Shown here: positions 49,898-59,066 of the stretch, piece after piece | How the letters are laid out: each line of letters opens with the position of its first letter | How positions within the stretch are numbered: position 1 is the stretch's first letter | Assembly (NCBI GenBank): GCA_041394605.1 | Contig: JAWKHX010000013.1 | Coordinates: 1-64,000, forward strand | DNA: 64,000 nt | Reading direction: 5' to 3' | DNA from: UBA668 sp041394605 | GTDB taxonomy: Bacteria > Actinomycetota > Acidimicrobiia > Acidimicrobiales > Ilumatobacteraceae | Notes under the pieces: model-generated | Database searches by the model: none | Told to the model about the DNA's origin: nothing | What the model saw: the letters and a program-made list of their open reading frames with translations, nothing else | Program-made: the position numbers and the translations under genes

Positions 49898-52006
49898 ATG
49901 CGTCGCTGGGGGGCTTCGCGCATCTCGTCGGCCACCGTCGCCTGGGCGGTCGTGGCCGCGCTGGTGCTGCTGCAGTTGGTGTGCTTCGGGCTGCCCTTTT
50001 CGCGGTGGGTGGAGGCGGGCATCAAGGGCCTGCTGGTGGCCATGCTGGCCGTGGGCATGGCGCTGATCTACCGGGCCAACCGGGTGGTCAACTTCGCGCA
50101 AGCCGACCTCGGCAACGTGCCTGCCGGGTTCGCCGTGTCCTTCCTGCTGTTCTGGGGCTGGCCGTACCTCGTGTCGCTGGGCGCCGGGCTGGTGCTGGCC
50201 GTGGTGCTCGGCGCCGTCGTGGAGATGGCGTTCATCCGCCGCTTCCGCACCTCCCCCCGGCTGGTGGTCACCGTGGCCACCATCGGCATCACCCAGTTGC
50301 TGGTGGTGCTCGGCATCCTCGTGCCGCGCTGGTGGGGGCGCAATGCCGCCGGCGAGCGGCCGGCCGTGCCGTTCGACTGGAAGTTCACACCCAGCTTCCG
50401 CTGGGCGTTCTGGAAGCCGGAAGCCGGTGGGTTGATCCTCAACGCCCATCACCTGATCGCGCTGTTCGCCGCGCCGGCCGCGATGCTCGGCGTGGCCTGG
50501 TTCCTCAACCGCAGCCGGCTGGGCACGGCCATCCGGGCGTCCGCTGAGCGGTCGGATCGGGCGGCCATGTTGGGCATCCCCGTGGGCCGCCTGCACACGG
50601 TGGTGTGGGCCATCAGCGCCGCGCTGGCGTTCCTGGCCCTCTTTCTCCGCAGTGGCATCCAGGGCGTGCCGTACGGGGTGGCCTCCAGCCTGCCCTCGCT
50701 GCTGGTGGCGCTCGGGGCGCTGGTGATCGGTCGCATGGAGCACCTGCCCACCGTGGCGGTCACGGCGGTGGTGCTGACCATGCTGGAGGCCGGCGTGCGG
50801 TGGCGCTACGACGACGCCCCCGGCCTGGCGTACGCCATCATGGCCGCCGCCGTGTTCGTGGCCCTGCTGGCCCAGCGCAGCGGCACCACCCGGCGCGACA
50901 CGGACACCACCAGCAGCTGGCGCGGCGCGGAGGAGATCCGCCCCCTGCCGGCCGCGCTCGCCGCCAACGAATGGGTCCGCACCCTGCGGGTGACCCTGGC
51001 CGGGCTGGCCGTGCTGTTCGTGGTGATGGTGCCCCGCCTGTTCGAGGTGGACACCGTCATCAAGGCCACGGCGGTGGTCGCGTTCGCGGTCATCGGCATG
51101 TCGCTGGTGGTGCTCACCGGCTGGTCGGGCCAGATCTCGTTCGGGCAGATGGCGCTGTCGGGCATCGGCGCCGCGGTCGGCGCCACGGTCACCACCCGCT
51201 GGCACGTTGACCTCACCCTGTCGCTGCTGCTCGGGGGAGCGGCGGCGGCCGTGGCCGCGCTGGTGGTGGGGTTGCCCGCCCTGCGCCTGCGCGGCATGTA
51301 CCTGGCAGTCACCACGTTCGCCCTCGCGTTGGCCACCGAGTTCTGGGTGTTGAACGGGCGCTTCTTCGGGTGGTTCCCCCGGCCGTCCACACAGGTGGCC
51401 CGGCTGCCCCTGTTCGGCCGCTTGTCCATCGCCTCCACGAACCGGTTCTACTGGTACTCGCTGGTGGTGCTGGCGCTGGTCTACCTCGGGCTACGGGGCA
51501 TCCGCCGGTCGCGCACCGGCCGGGCCGTGGTAGCGGTGCGGGAGAACGAGCGGGCCGCCCAGAGCTACTCGATCGGTGCCGTGCGCGCCCGGCTCACCGC
51601 GTTCGTGATCTCCGGGTTCGTCGCCGGCGTGGGTGGCGTGCTGCTGGTGCACGGGTCCACCGCATTCGACATCAAGAACTATGGGGCGGGCGACAGCTTC
51701 ACGGTCTTCATCTCTGCCGTCATCGGCGGTCTCGGCTCGCTGGGCGGTGCGGTGCTCGGTGCGCTGTACCTGCGCGGCACGCAGTGGTTCATCACCGACC
51801 AGGCCTGGCAACTGCTCAGCACCGGGTTCGGTGTGCTGCTGGTGCTGCTGATCCTGCCGGGTGGGCTGGGCAGCCTGTGGGTGACGCTGCGCGACACGGT
51901 GGTGCGGCTGCTCACCGGCCGCCGGGTGAACGAACCCGACGCTGTGGTGATCGCCACCGTGGACAGCGTGGACAGCGTGGACAGCGTGGAGGAGGCACCG
52001 GCATGA
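49898..52006 (+). CDS. Branched-chain amino-acid-type ABC permease, LivH-LivM fusion
   Basis: The 702-residue protein joins two permeases. Residues ~25-330 are LivH-like ('IKGLLVAMLAVGMALIYRANRVVNFAQADLG', 'RASAERSDRAAMLGIPVGRLHTVVWAISA'). Residues ~360-670 are LivM-like ('GWSGQISFGQMALSGIGAAVGA', 'RENERAAQSYSIGAVRARLTAFVISGFVAGVGG', 'VIGGLGSLGGAVLGA'). The two are separate polypeptides in the standard system. The tail has a VDS triplet repeat. ATG 49898 follows a TACGGT box by seven bases. The stop overlaps the next ATG (ATGA). It forms the membrane channel of a HAAT-family importer; the solute is unknown. Confidence 0.9.
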   Translation: MRRWGASRISSATVAWAVVAALVLLQLVCFGLPFSRWVEAGIKGLLVAMLAVGMALIYRANRVVNFAQADLGNVPAGFAVSFLLFWGWPYLVSLGAGLVLAVVLGAVVEMAFIRRFRTSPRLVVTVATIGITQLLVVLGILVPRWWGRNAAGERPAVPFDWKFTPSFRWAFWKPEAGGLILNAHHLIALFAAPAAMLGVAWFLNRSRLGTAIRASAERSDRAAMLGIPVGRLHTVVWAISAALAFLALFLRSGIQGVPYGVASSLPSLLVALGALVIGRMEHLPTVAVTAVVLTMLEAGVRWRYDDAPGLAYAIMAAAVFVALLAQRSGTTRRDTDTTSSWRGAEEIRPLPAALAANEWVRTLRVTLAGLAVLFVVMVPRLFEVDTVIKATAVVAFAVIGMSLVVLTGWSGQISFGQMALSGIGAAVGATVTTRWHVDLTLSLLLGGAAAAVAALVVGLPALRLRGMYLAVTTFALALATEFWVLNGRFFGWFPRPSTQVARLPLFGRLSIASTNRFYWYSLVVLALVYLGLRGIRRSRTGRAVVAVRENERAAQSYSIGAVRARLTAFVISGFVAGVGGVLLVHGSTAFDIKNYGAGDSFTVFISAVIGGLGSLGGAVLGALYLRGTQWFITDQAWQLLSTGFGVLLVLLILPGGLGSLWVTLRDTVVRLLTGRRVNEPDAVVIATVDSVDSVDSVEEAPA
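51959..51985 (+). repeat. Three 9-bp tandem repeats (GTGGACAGC) at the end of the permease gene
   Basis: Three perfect copies encode VDS-VDS-VDS just before the C-terminus of the LivH-LivM fusion. A slippage-prone tract that can change tail length without shifting the frame. Confidence 0.8.
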
Positions 52007-54948
52007 CCACGGTCCGTACCGTCGCCGGCCACGTGGCCCACCCGATGCAATGGTTGCGCGGGGTGTGCGGTGGCGAGAGCGCCTACCCGCTGATGATCCT
52101 GTTCGCCCTCAACGCGGTGGACGAACTGGACCGCACGGCCTTCGGCATCCTGCTCCCCAACATCCGCGACCACTTCAACCTGGACAACACCTCCGTGCTC
52201 GGCCTGGTGGCGCTGGCCTCCGTGGCGGCGCTGGCGCTGCAGGTGCCGATCGCCCAGTTCGCCGACCGCAGCCGGCGCGTGCCGCTGGCCATCGCCGGCG
52301 CACTCGTGTGGGCGGTGTTCAGCGGGATGACGGGCCTGGCCACCGGGGTGGTGCTGCTCACCGTGGCTCGCAGCGGCAGCGCGCTGGGCAAGGCGGTCAT
52401 CGACCCCACGCACAACTCGCTCATCGCCGACTACTACCCGATCGACTCGCGCAGCAAGGTCTTCTCCGTGCACCGCGCCGCCAATGCGGTCGGCAGCTTC
52501 GTCGGCCCGATCACGGCCGGCCTGCTGGCGTACGCGTTCGGCTGGCGGGTGCCGTTCCTGGTGTTCGTGGTGCCCACCGTGGTGTTCGCCCTGCTGGCCC
52601 TGCGGCTGCGCGAGCCGGTGCGTGGCCGGTGGGAACGGGCTGCGTCCGGCGCCACCGACGAGGTGGCCGACACCGAGGAGGCCGTACCCAGCTTCGCCGA
52701 GAGTTGGCGCACGGTGCAGAAGATCCGCAGCCTGCAGCGGCTGTGGTGGAGCCTGCCGTTCCTCGCCACCGCGCTGATCGGCTTCGTCACGCTGGCGTCC
52801 CTGTTGTACGAGCAGCAGTTCAACCTGGACGAGCGGGCACGCGGCATCGCGGCCGCGGTGGCCGAGCCGTTCCAGCTGGTGGGCATCGTGCTCGGCACCC
52901 GCTACATCACCAAGCGGTTCATGGCCGACATGGCCGGGCTGATCCGCTTCCTCGCCCGCATCGCCGTGGGCACCTCCGTCGCCTCCATCGGGTTCGTGCT
53001 GGCACCCAACGTGGTGGTCGCCGTGGCGATGAACTGCGTGGTGTCGGGCACGCTGGCGGTGCTCGGCCCCGGCATCCTGGCGGCGCTGTCGTTGGCGATC
53101 CCCGCCCGGGCCCGGGCCACCGGCTTCAGCGTGGCCTCGCTGTGGGTCATTCCCGGCCTGCTCATCCTGCCGCTGATCGGCTGGATCAGCGGCGAGGTCG
53201 GCATTCGCTGGGGGATGCTCACGATGGTGCCGCTGTTCATCATCGGCAGCCTCGTGCTGGGCAGCGCCCAACACACGATCAACGACGACATCGCCCAGGT
53301 CTGGAAGGCGTCGGCGGCTCGCAGCGAGGCGCTGTACCAGCGCCGCCACGGCCACGCCGACCTGCTGCTGGTGCGCGGTGTGGATGCCGGGTACGCCGGC
53401 CGGCAGGTGCTGTTCGGTGTCTACCTGGACGTGAAGGAGGGCGAGATCGTCGCCCTGCTCGGTACCAACGGGGCCGGCAAGTCCACGCTGCTGAAGGCGA
53501 TCAGCGGTGTGGTGGAGGCCGACCGTGGTGCCGTGGTGCTCGACGGTCGCGACATCACCCACGCCCCGCCGAACGAGATCGCCGGCTTCGGCGTCAGCCA
53601 GATGCCCGGCGGGCAGGGCGTGTTCGGCGGGCTGACGGTGAGGGAGAACCTGCACCTCGCCGGGTGGACCCGGCGCGACGACGTCACCGGCACGGAGGCC
53701 GCGATCGAGGAGGTGCTGGGCCACTTCCCGGTGCTGCGCGACCGGCTGCATGCCCCGGCCGCCGACCTCAGCGGCGGCCAGCAGCAGATGCTGGCGTTGG
53801 GCATGGCGTTCGTGGCCCGGCCGCGTGTGCTGCTGATCGATGAGCTCTCGTTGGGGTTGGCGCCGGTGGTGGTGGGGCAGTTGCTGCCGCTGGTGCAGCG
53901 GGTGGCCGCAGCGGGCACCGCCGTGGTGCTGGTGGAGCAGAGCGTCAACGTGGCCCTGTCGATCGCCGAGCGGGCCTACTTCCTGGAGCGCGGCGTGGTC
54001 CGCTTCCACGGCCCCACGGAGGAACTGCTGTCCCGCACGGACCTGTTGCGGTCGGTGTTCCTCGTCGGGGCCGCCACGCCGGACGCGGGGTCCGGCACGG
54101 CTGCGGACGCGGCGGGCGAGGGTCGGCGGCCGGAGGTCGCGGCAGGCGAGCCACCGGTGCTGGAGGTCGTGGAACTGGCCCGGGCCTTCGGTGGCAACCG
54201 GGCGGTGAACGGGGTGACGTTCACGGTCGGCCAGCAGGAGATCGTGGGCATGATCGGCCCCAACGGCGCCGGCAAGACCACCGTGTTCGATCTCATCAGT
54301 GGGTTCGTGCGCGCGGACGCCGGTGTGGTGCGGTTGAACGGGCTGGACGTCACCACGCTGGGGGCCAACCGCCGGGCCGCCGCCGGCCTGGGCCGCAGCT
54401 TCCAGGACGCCCGCCTGTTCCCCGACATGACAGTCAGCGAGACGCTGGCGGTGTCGTTGGAGCGGTGGATCCACAACCGCAGCGCGCTCGCCGCCGCCGT
54501 GCGCTGGCCGGCGGTCTACGACGACGAGGAACGCACGGCGCTGCGCGTGGACGAACTGATCGAGTTGATGAACCTCGGCGACTATCGCAACGCGTTCGTC
54601 CGCGAACTCAGCACCGGCACCCGGCGCGTCGTGGACCTTGCCTGCCTGGCGGCCCACCGGCCCGTGCTGGTGCTGCTGGACGAACCGTCCAGTGGCATCG
54701 CCCAGCGCGAGGTCGAGGCGCTGGCGCCCGTGCTGCGCCGGCTGCGCGACGAGATGGGTGCCGGCCTGCTGGTGATCGAGCACGACATCCCGCTGGTGGC
54801 GTCGATCAGCGACCGGCTCATCGCGCTCGACCAGGGCGCGGTCCTCGCCGAGGGGTCGCCTGCGGCCGTCCTCGACGATCCGGCCGTGCAGGAGAGTTAC
54901 TTGGGCAATAATCAGAGTGCGCGTCAGCGCAGTGGCACGAGGGGGTAG
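52003..54948 (+). CDS. MFS transporter - LivF - LivG triple fusion
   Basis: This 981-residue protein has an N-terminal MFS domain (~25-430) with about 12 helices ('LNAVDELDRTAFGILLPNIRDHF', 'VPIAQFADRSRRVPLAIAGAL'). A LivF-like ATPase follows (Walker A GTNGAGKST at 487, 'MPGGQGVFGGLTVREN', LSGGQQQ, Walker B VLLIDELS), then a LivG-like ATPase (GPNGAGKTT at 752, 'GLGRSFQDARLFPDMTVSE', signature ELSTGTRR, VLLDEPSS). It starts in the stop of the permease gene and is followed two bases later by the binding protein. The ATPases should drive the LivH-LivM fusion; the role of the MFS part is unclear, perhaps efflux, regulation or membrane anchoring. Confidence 0.9.
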   Translation: MTTVRTVAGHVAHPMQWLRGVCGGESAYPLMILFALNAVDELDRTAFGILLPNIRDHFNLDNTSVLGLVALASVAALALQVPIAQFADRSRRVPLAIAGALVWAVFSGMTGLATGVVLLTVARSGSALGKAVIDPTHNSLIADYYPIDSRSKVFSVHRAANAVGSFVGPITAGLLAYAFGWRVPFLVFVVPTVVFALLALRLREPVRGRWERAASGATDEVADTEEAVPSFAESWRTVQKIRSLQRLWWSLPFLATALIGFVTLASLLYEQQFNLDERARGIAAAVAEPFQLVGIVLGTRYITKRFMADMAGLIRFLARIAVGTSVASIGFVLAPNVVVAVAMNCVVSGTLAVLGPGILAALSLAIPARARATGFSVASLWVIPGLLILPLIGWISGEVGIRWGMLTMVPLFIIGSLVLGSAQHTINDDIAQVWKASAARSEALYQRRHGHADLLLVRGVDAGYAGRQVLFGVYLDVKEGEIVALLGTNGAGKSTLLKAISGVVEADRGAVVLDGRDITHAPPNEIAGFGVSQMPGGQGVFGGLTVRENLHLAGWTRRDDVTGTEAAIEEVLGHFPVLRDRLHAPAADLSGGQQQMLALGMAFVARPRVLLIDELSLGLAPVVVGQLLPLVQRVAAAGTAVVLVEQSVNVALSIAERAYFLERGVVRFHGPTEELLSRTDLLRSVFLVGAATPDAGSGTAADAAGEGRRPEVAAGEPPVLEVVELARAFGGNRAVNGVTFTVGQQEIVGMIGPNGAGKTTVFDLISGFVRADAGVVRLNGLDVTTLGANRRAAAGLGRSFQDARLFPDMTVSETLAVSLERWIHNRSALAAAVRWPAVYDDEERTALRVDELIELMNLGDYRNAFVRELSTGTRRVVDLACLAAHRPVLVLLDEPSSGIAQREVEALAPVLRRLRDEMGAGLLVIEHDIPLVASISDRLIALDQGAVLAEGSPAAVLDDPAVQESYLGNNQSARQRSGTRG

Positions 54949-54950
54949 CC

Positions 54951-56732
54951 ATGCAACCAGGAAGTGCGTCGGGCGCGGGGGCGTCCGGAGGGAACCGCCA
55001 GCTGAAGCGGTGGGGGCCGATCGCCGGCATCGTCGCGGTCGCCGCCATCGGTGTCGGTGTGTTCGCGGCCACGGGAGGCGACGACGACTCGTCCTCCGGT
55101 TCGACCATCGCGACGGACGCGCCCACCACCACGGCGGCCGGGCCGGAGACCACGGTGGGCGACAGCGCGGTGCCCACCACCGGTGGGGGCGGTGGCGAGA
55201 TCACGTACCCGCTCACCTACTCCCAGGCGGTGGAGCAGGGCATCGCCGACCAGATCGACTGGGGTGACCGCTGCGACACCACCACCGGGCGGGTGGCCGT
55301 GCCCGACTACTTCGCACCGGAGTGCTATGCACCGTTCAGCGGCGACAATGGTGGCTCCACCGCGGACGGCGTGACCGCGGACGAGATCACGGTGGTGTAC
55401 TACGAGGGCCTCGAGGGCGACCCGATCATCTCGTACATCACCGATGCGATCGCGGCCGACGACACCAATGCCCAGCAGTTCGAGACCATGCGCGGCCTGG
55501 TGCAGTACTACGAGACGTACTACGAGATGTACGGCCGCAAGGTCAACCTGGTCACCTACGAGGGCACCGGTCTGGCCAACGACGACGTGGCCGCCCGGGC
55601 CGATGCTGCTGCGATCGCCGAGCAGTACCACCCGTTCGCCGTGCTCGGTGGGCCGGCGCTCACCAACGCGTTCGCCGACGAACTGGCCTCCCGCGAGATC
55701 CTCTGTGTTGGCTGCACCCCCGGCCAGCCGGCGGAGTTCTACCAGGACCGCGACCCGTACGTGTGGGGCCTGGACGGCAGCGCCATCCAGAAGCAGACCC
55801 TGGTGCTGGAGTTCCTGCAGAAGCAGTTGATCGGCCAGCCGGCGTCGCACGGTGGCGATGCGGTGCAGGGGCAGGAGCGCCGGTTCGGGCTGGTCTACAT
55901 CGACAGCAGCGATGCGTCCTCTGAGCTTGCCCAGCGCTTCGCCGACCAGATGGAAGCGATGGGTGCCCCGCTGGCCGAGATCGTCGCCTACGAACTGGAC
56001 CCGGCCACCATCCAGGCCCAGGCGTCGCAGGTGATCGGCAAGATGAAGGCCGCGGGTGTCACCACCATCATCCTCAGCACCGACCCGGTGGCGCCGCGCG
56101 ACTTCACCCGTGAGGCCACAGCGCAGGAGTACTTCCCCGAGTGGTTCGTGGCCGCCAGCACCCTGGTGGATGTCACCGCGTTCGCCCGCACCTACGACCA
56201 GCAGCAGTGGCAGCACGCGTTCGGTGTCACCCAGTTGGCGGTGCGGGGGGACCCGAACGCCACGGGCTACTACTCGCTGTACCAGTGGTTCAACGGCTCA
56301 CCGCCCCCGGCCGACGACACCATCGGCGTCATCGGTCCGAACCCGGCGCTGTTCTTCGCCATGGTGCAGGGCGTCGGCCCGAACCTCACGGCCGCCAACT
56401 TCCGTGACGCATTGTTCGCCTGGCCGGGCAGCACCCGGGCGGTCAGCCAGCCGTACCTCAGTTACGGCGACAAGGGCTACTGGGGTGGCGTGCCGGATTA
56501 CCAGGGCGTGGACGATGCCACCATCTTCTGGTGGGACCCCAACGCCACCGGGCCGGACGAGATCCGCAAGGAGGGCCAGGGCATGTACCAGTACGTCGAC
56601 GGTGGCGCACGGTACCTGCCGGGCGAGTGCCCCACGGAGGACCACCTGTTCGACCCGAACGGTGCCGTGGCGATCTACCTCACGCCACCGCCTGGCGAGG
56701 AACCGCCGAGCTATCCCAGCCCGGCGGGCTGA
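54951..56732 (+). CDS. Extracytoplasmic substrate-binding protein (periplasmic binding protein type 1) of the liv-type importer
   Basis: The 593-residue protein is anchored by an N-terminal TM helix (PIAGIVAVAAIGVGVFAATGG) rather than a lipobox, with a Thr/Ser linker. The binding domain (~110-570) has 'ITVVYYEGLEGDPIISYI', 'VNLVTYEGTGLANDDVAARADAAAIAEQY', 'FAVLGGPALTNAFADELASREILCVGC' and 'GVTTIILSTDPVAPRDFTREA'. This is typical of PBP1/LivK-like proteins, though larger than usual. The C-terminal region reads 'YQYVDGGARYLPGECP'. Two bases separate it from the fusion gene, so the three genes form one operon. Its last 22 bases overlap the convergent cytochrome gene. Confidence 0.85.
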   Translation: MQPGSASGAGASGGNRQLKRWGPIAGIVAVAAIGVGVFAATGGDDDSSSGSTIATDAPTTTAAGPETTVGDSAVPTTGGGGGEITYPLTYSQAVEQGIADQIDWGDRCDTTTGRVAVPDYFAPECYAPFSGDNGGSTADGVTADEITVVYYEGLEGDPIISYITDAIAADDTNAQQFETMRGLVQYYETYYEMYGRKVNLVTYEGTGLANDDVAARADAAAIAEQYHPFAVLGGPALTNAFADELASREILCVGCTPGQPAEFYQDRDPYVWGLDGSAIQKQTLVLEFLQKQLIGQPASHGGDAVQGQERRFGLVYIDSSDASSELAQRFADQMEAMGAPLAEIVAYELDPATIQAQASQVIGKMKAAGVTTIILSTDPVAPRDFTREATAQEYFPEWFVAASTLVDVTAFARTYDQQQWQHAFGVTQLAVRGDPNATGYYSLYQWFNGSPPPADDTIGVIGPNPALFFAMVQGVGPNLTAANFRDALFAWPGSTRAVSQPYLSYGDKGYWGGVPDYQGVDDATIFWWDPNATGPDEIRKEGQGMYQYVDGGARYLPGECPTEDHLFDPNGAVAIYLTPPPGEEPPSYPSPAG

Positions 56733-57283
56733 GCCCGGTTCGCCGCCCGCTGGGCCTGCTTGGCCCGGCCCTGCAGCACCCTGGCCAGCAGGGTGAACGA
56801 GAAGATGGCCATCACAGCGGTGGCCGCCAGCACGAACACCTTGTTGCCCGCGTCCGTGCCCGAGAACCCGTGCACCGAGGCCATCACGAACATCGGGTAG
56901 GAGAGCAGGTGGATGCCGTGCCACAGCTTCTTGGGGAGCTTCTTCATCACCAGCGAGGTGAGTTCCACCACCACCATCACGTAGAAGGCGAGGACGCCCC
57001 ACGTGACCGGGCCGGCCTTCCACTCGCTGGCCTGGGGTACGAACAGTTCGCGCCACCCGAAGTGCACGTAGTTGTCGCCCACCAGCGCGGCCATGTGGGC
57101 GCCGGTGGTGACCAGGGACAGCACGCCCAGCCAGCGGTGGAGGTCCAGCAGCCAGGCGGGACGGTCGGCGGGCTTCAGCATGCGGGTGATCAGCAGGATG
57201 CCCCACAGGCAGGTGATGGCGAGGATCACCCAGGCGACCATCCCGCTGGCGCGGGACAGGTACCAGAAGGCGTGCTCGTTCAT
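56711..57283 (-). CDS. Ferric reductase-like transmembrane cytochrome b protein
   Basis: The 190-residue protein has five to six TM helices with paired His for haem: 'LLDLHRWLGVLSLVTTGAHMAALV' and 'LWHGIHLLSYPMFVMASVHGF'. This is the haem-ligand arrangement of the ferric reductase/NOX/MsrQ-type domain, without the FAD/NAD domain. Its start overlaps the apbE stop (ATGA at 57280-57283). Together with ApbE it suggests electron transfer across the membrane to a flavinylated or metal-binding extracytoplasmic partner (inference). Confidence 0.85.
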   Translation of the reverse strand: MNEHAFWYLSRASGMVAWVILAITCLWGILLITRMLKPADRPAWLLDLHRWLGVLSLVTTGAHMAALVGDNYVHFGWRELFVPQASEWKAGPVTWGVLAFYVMVVVELTSLVMKKLPKKLWHGIHLLSYPMFVMASVHGFSGTDAGNKVFVLAATAVMAIFSFTLLARVLQGRAKQAQRAANRAQPAGLG

Positions 57284-58212
57284 GCTCGGAACTCCTCGAA
57301 GGTGGGGGTGGTCAGGACCTGATGGTCGTCGGTGACGACGAGCGCGGCCAGGCCGAACTTCTGGATCATGGCGATGGCGTCGGTGGGCGTCATGGTCATG
57401 GCGGCAGTGGTGAACGACTCGGCGGTTGCGGCATCGGCGGCCATCACCGTGATCGTACGGATGCCATAGGACGCCGGACGACCGGTGGCCGGGTCGATGA
57501 GATGGTGGGTGGTGGTGCCGTCGTCGTGCTGCCAGCGGCGGACGGTGGTGCCGGACGTGGCGATCCCGCCGCACGCCATCCGCAGGGTGGCGACGTGGGT
57601 GCCGGTGGCCCGCGGGTCGTCGATGCCGAGGTGCCAGGAGGGGGCGTCGCTGGGCGAGCCGACGAGGGCGATGTCGCCACCGAGGTTCACGAGGGCGCCG
57701 GTGGCACCGGCCTCCACGAGTTCTTCGGCCACGAGGTCGGCGGCGAAGCCCTTGCCGATCCCGCCGAGGTCGATGGCGCCACCTGGGGGAACGGTGAGCG
57801 TGCCCGCCTCGTAGTCCACCGCGACCAGCGCGCCGAGGCCGATGCGCCGCGTGCCGAGATCCGGTGCCGGTTGGTGGGTGGTGGCGCTGTGGGTGTACCC
57901 GGCCGCCAGCACGGCGGGGAGGGTGGTGATGTCGAACTTCCCTGCGGTCTGCCGCCAGGCCAGCATCGCCCGGGCGACCACCGCAAGGGTGTCCTCGTGG
58001 ACCTCCGTGGGCAGCCCGGCGCGCCGGTTGGCCAGCGTGATGTCGCTGTCCTCCCGGAAGCGGCTCCACCAGGACTCCAGTTCGCGCAGGCGGTCCACGG
58101 CGGCGGCGAGGAGCAACTCGTTCCCGCCGTGGACCACCAGATGCGCGGAGCACCCCATGACCCGGAAGTCGTGTTGGAGGACACCCGGGCTGGCAGTGGG
58201 CGCCGCCATCAT
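57280..58212 (-). CDS. apbE: FAD:protein FMN transferase (ApbE)
   Basis: The 310-residue protein carries ApbE motifs: 'FRVMGCSAHLVVHG', 'ELESWWSRFREDSDITLANR', 'GKFDITTLPAVLAAGY', 'AIDLGGIGKGFAADLVAEEL', 'GALVNLGGDIALVG', 'HHLIDPATGRPA' and 'ITVMAADAATAESFTTAAM'. It transfers FMN from FAD to Thr/Ser of extracytoplasmic redox proteins; no signal peptide is visible here. The ATG overlaps the upstream stop by four bases. No clear D-x-S-G-A-T flavinylation site was found in the neighbouring proteins, so its target may be elsewhere. Confidence 0.93.
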   Translation of the reverse strand: MMAAPTASPGVLQHDFRVMGCSAHLVVHGGNELLLAAAVDRLRELESWWSRFREDSDITLANRRAGLPTEVHEDTLAVVARAMLAWRQTAGKFDITTLPAVLAAGYTHSATTHQPAPDLGTRRIGLGALVAVDYEAGTLTVPPGGAIDLGGIGKGFAADLVAEELVEAGATGALVNLGGDIALVGSPSDAPSWHLGIDDPRATGTHVATLRMACGGIATSGTTVRRWQHDDGTTTHHLIDPATGRPASYGIRTITVMAADAATAESFTTAAMTMTPTDAIAMIQKFGLAALVVTDDHQVLTTPTFEEFRA

Positions 58213-59066
58213 CCGCTGGGCTTGGTGGTTGCCGGCGGCGGGGGCTGGGTGGTGGGCGGCGGCGCGGGAGCGGCCGTGGTGGCGGGTGCCGGCGGAGCCG
58301 TCGGCGCCGGTGCCGGCGCAGGGGTCGGTGCCGGCGCAGGCGCCTGGGTGGCCGTGGGCGTGCCGCCGGACGAACCGCCCGACGAGGAACCACCCGACGA
58401 GGAACCACCCGAGGGCTGGGCCGCCGGCGTGGGCGTCGGCTGCGCCGCGGGCTGGCCGGGCACCGGCACCTCGCCCGGCACCGTGGTGACCGTGACCGTG
58501 GTACCGGGGTCCATCCCGGGGACGGCCAGCACGATCACCGGCGGCTGGGTGGTGGTCGGGTCCGTCGGTGCCGGCGTGGTGTCCGGCGCGGCGGTGGTGG
58601 CGGCCGGGTCGGTGGGCGGGAGCACCGCGTCCGTCCCCGTGTCGGTGCTGGAGTCGGTGGCCGGCTGGTTCTCCGCCGCCAGCACCGTGGTGAGCCCGAA
58701 CACCGCCGAGGCGGCGAGCCCGGTGGTGAGGATGCGGGCGCCGGCGGCGACGTGCGGCCGCCGAACCCTCGCCTTGGCGGCGGGGGTGGTGGAGGCTGCG
58801 GGTGCCGCGGCGCGACGGGACGCCGTTGGCGTTGGCTGCGGTGTCGCCACCGGGGCCGGTGCCAGGGCCGCCGACAAGATTGGGGCCGGCGCCGGGTGAG
58901 CCACGGCCGTCGGGGCCGGCGGCTGCAGCGGGCGCAATGCCGAGGTGGCAGCGGCGGGGGCGGAATCCGCCGCCGCCACCCGGCGTTCCTGAGCCGGCGC
59001 GATGGGCGCCTGGCCTCGATTGGCCCGGATGGCGGCTAGACGTGCCGCCCGTTCTTCGTCAGTCAT
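58209..59066 (-). CDS. Pro/Thr/Ser-rich single-TM protein of the ApbE operon
   Basis: The 285-residue protein starts MTDEERAARLAAIRANRG, a short charged helix. A Pro/Ala-rich cytoplasmic part leads to one TM (ILTTGLAASAVFGLTTVLA) near residue 120. A long extracytoplasmic tail of Pro, Thr and Gly-Ser repeats (SGGSSSGGSSSGGSSGG) follows, with a short beta-like patch (VIVLAVPGMDPGTTVTV). The start at 59066 overlaps the upstream stop by eight bases. It probably scaffolds the redox module or tethers a partner; no domain was recognised. Confidence 0.65.
   Translation of the reverse strand: MTDEERAARLAAIRANRGQAPIAPAQERRVAAADSAPAAATSALRPLQPPAPTAVAHPAPAPILSAALAPAPVATPQPTPTASRRAAAPAASTTPAAKARVRRPHVAAGARILTTGLAASAVFGLTTVLAAENQPATDSSTDTGTDAVLPPTDPAATTAAPDTTPAPTDPTTTQPPVIVLAVPGMDPGTTVTVTTVPGEVPVPGQPAAQPTPTPAAQPSGGSSSGGSSSGGSSGGTPTATQAPAPAPTPAPAPAPTAPPAPATTAAPAPPPTTQPPPPATTKPSG

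Noticed and set aside
51679..54783. Very long open frame on the reverse strand opposite the MFS-LivF-LivG fusion
   Set aside because: Its translation is His/Gln/Arg/Gly-rich without domains, while the forward frame has complete MFS and ABC motifs. GC-rich codon bias keeps antisense frames open.
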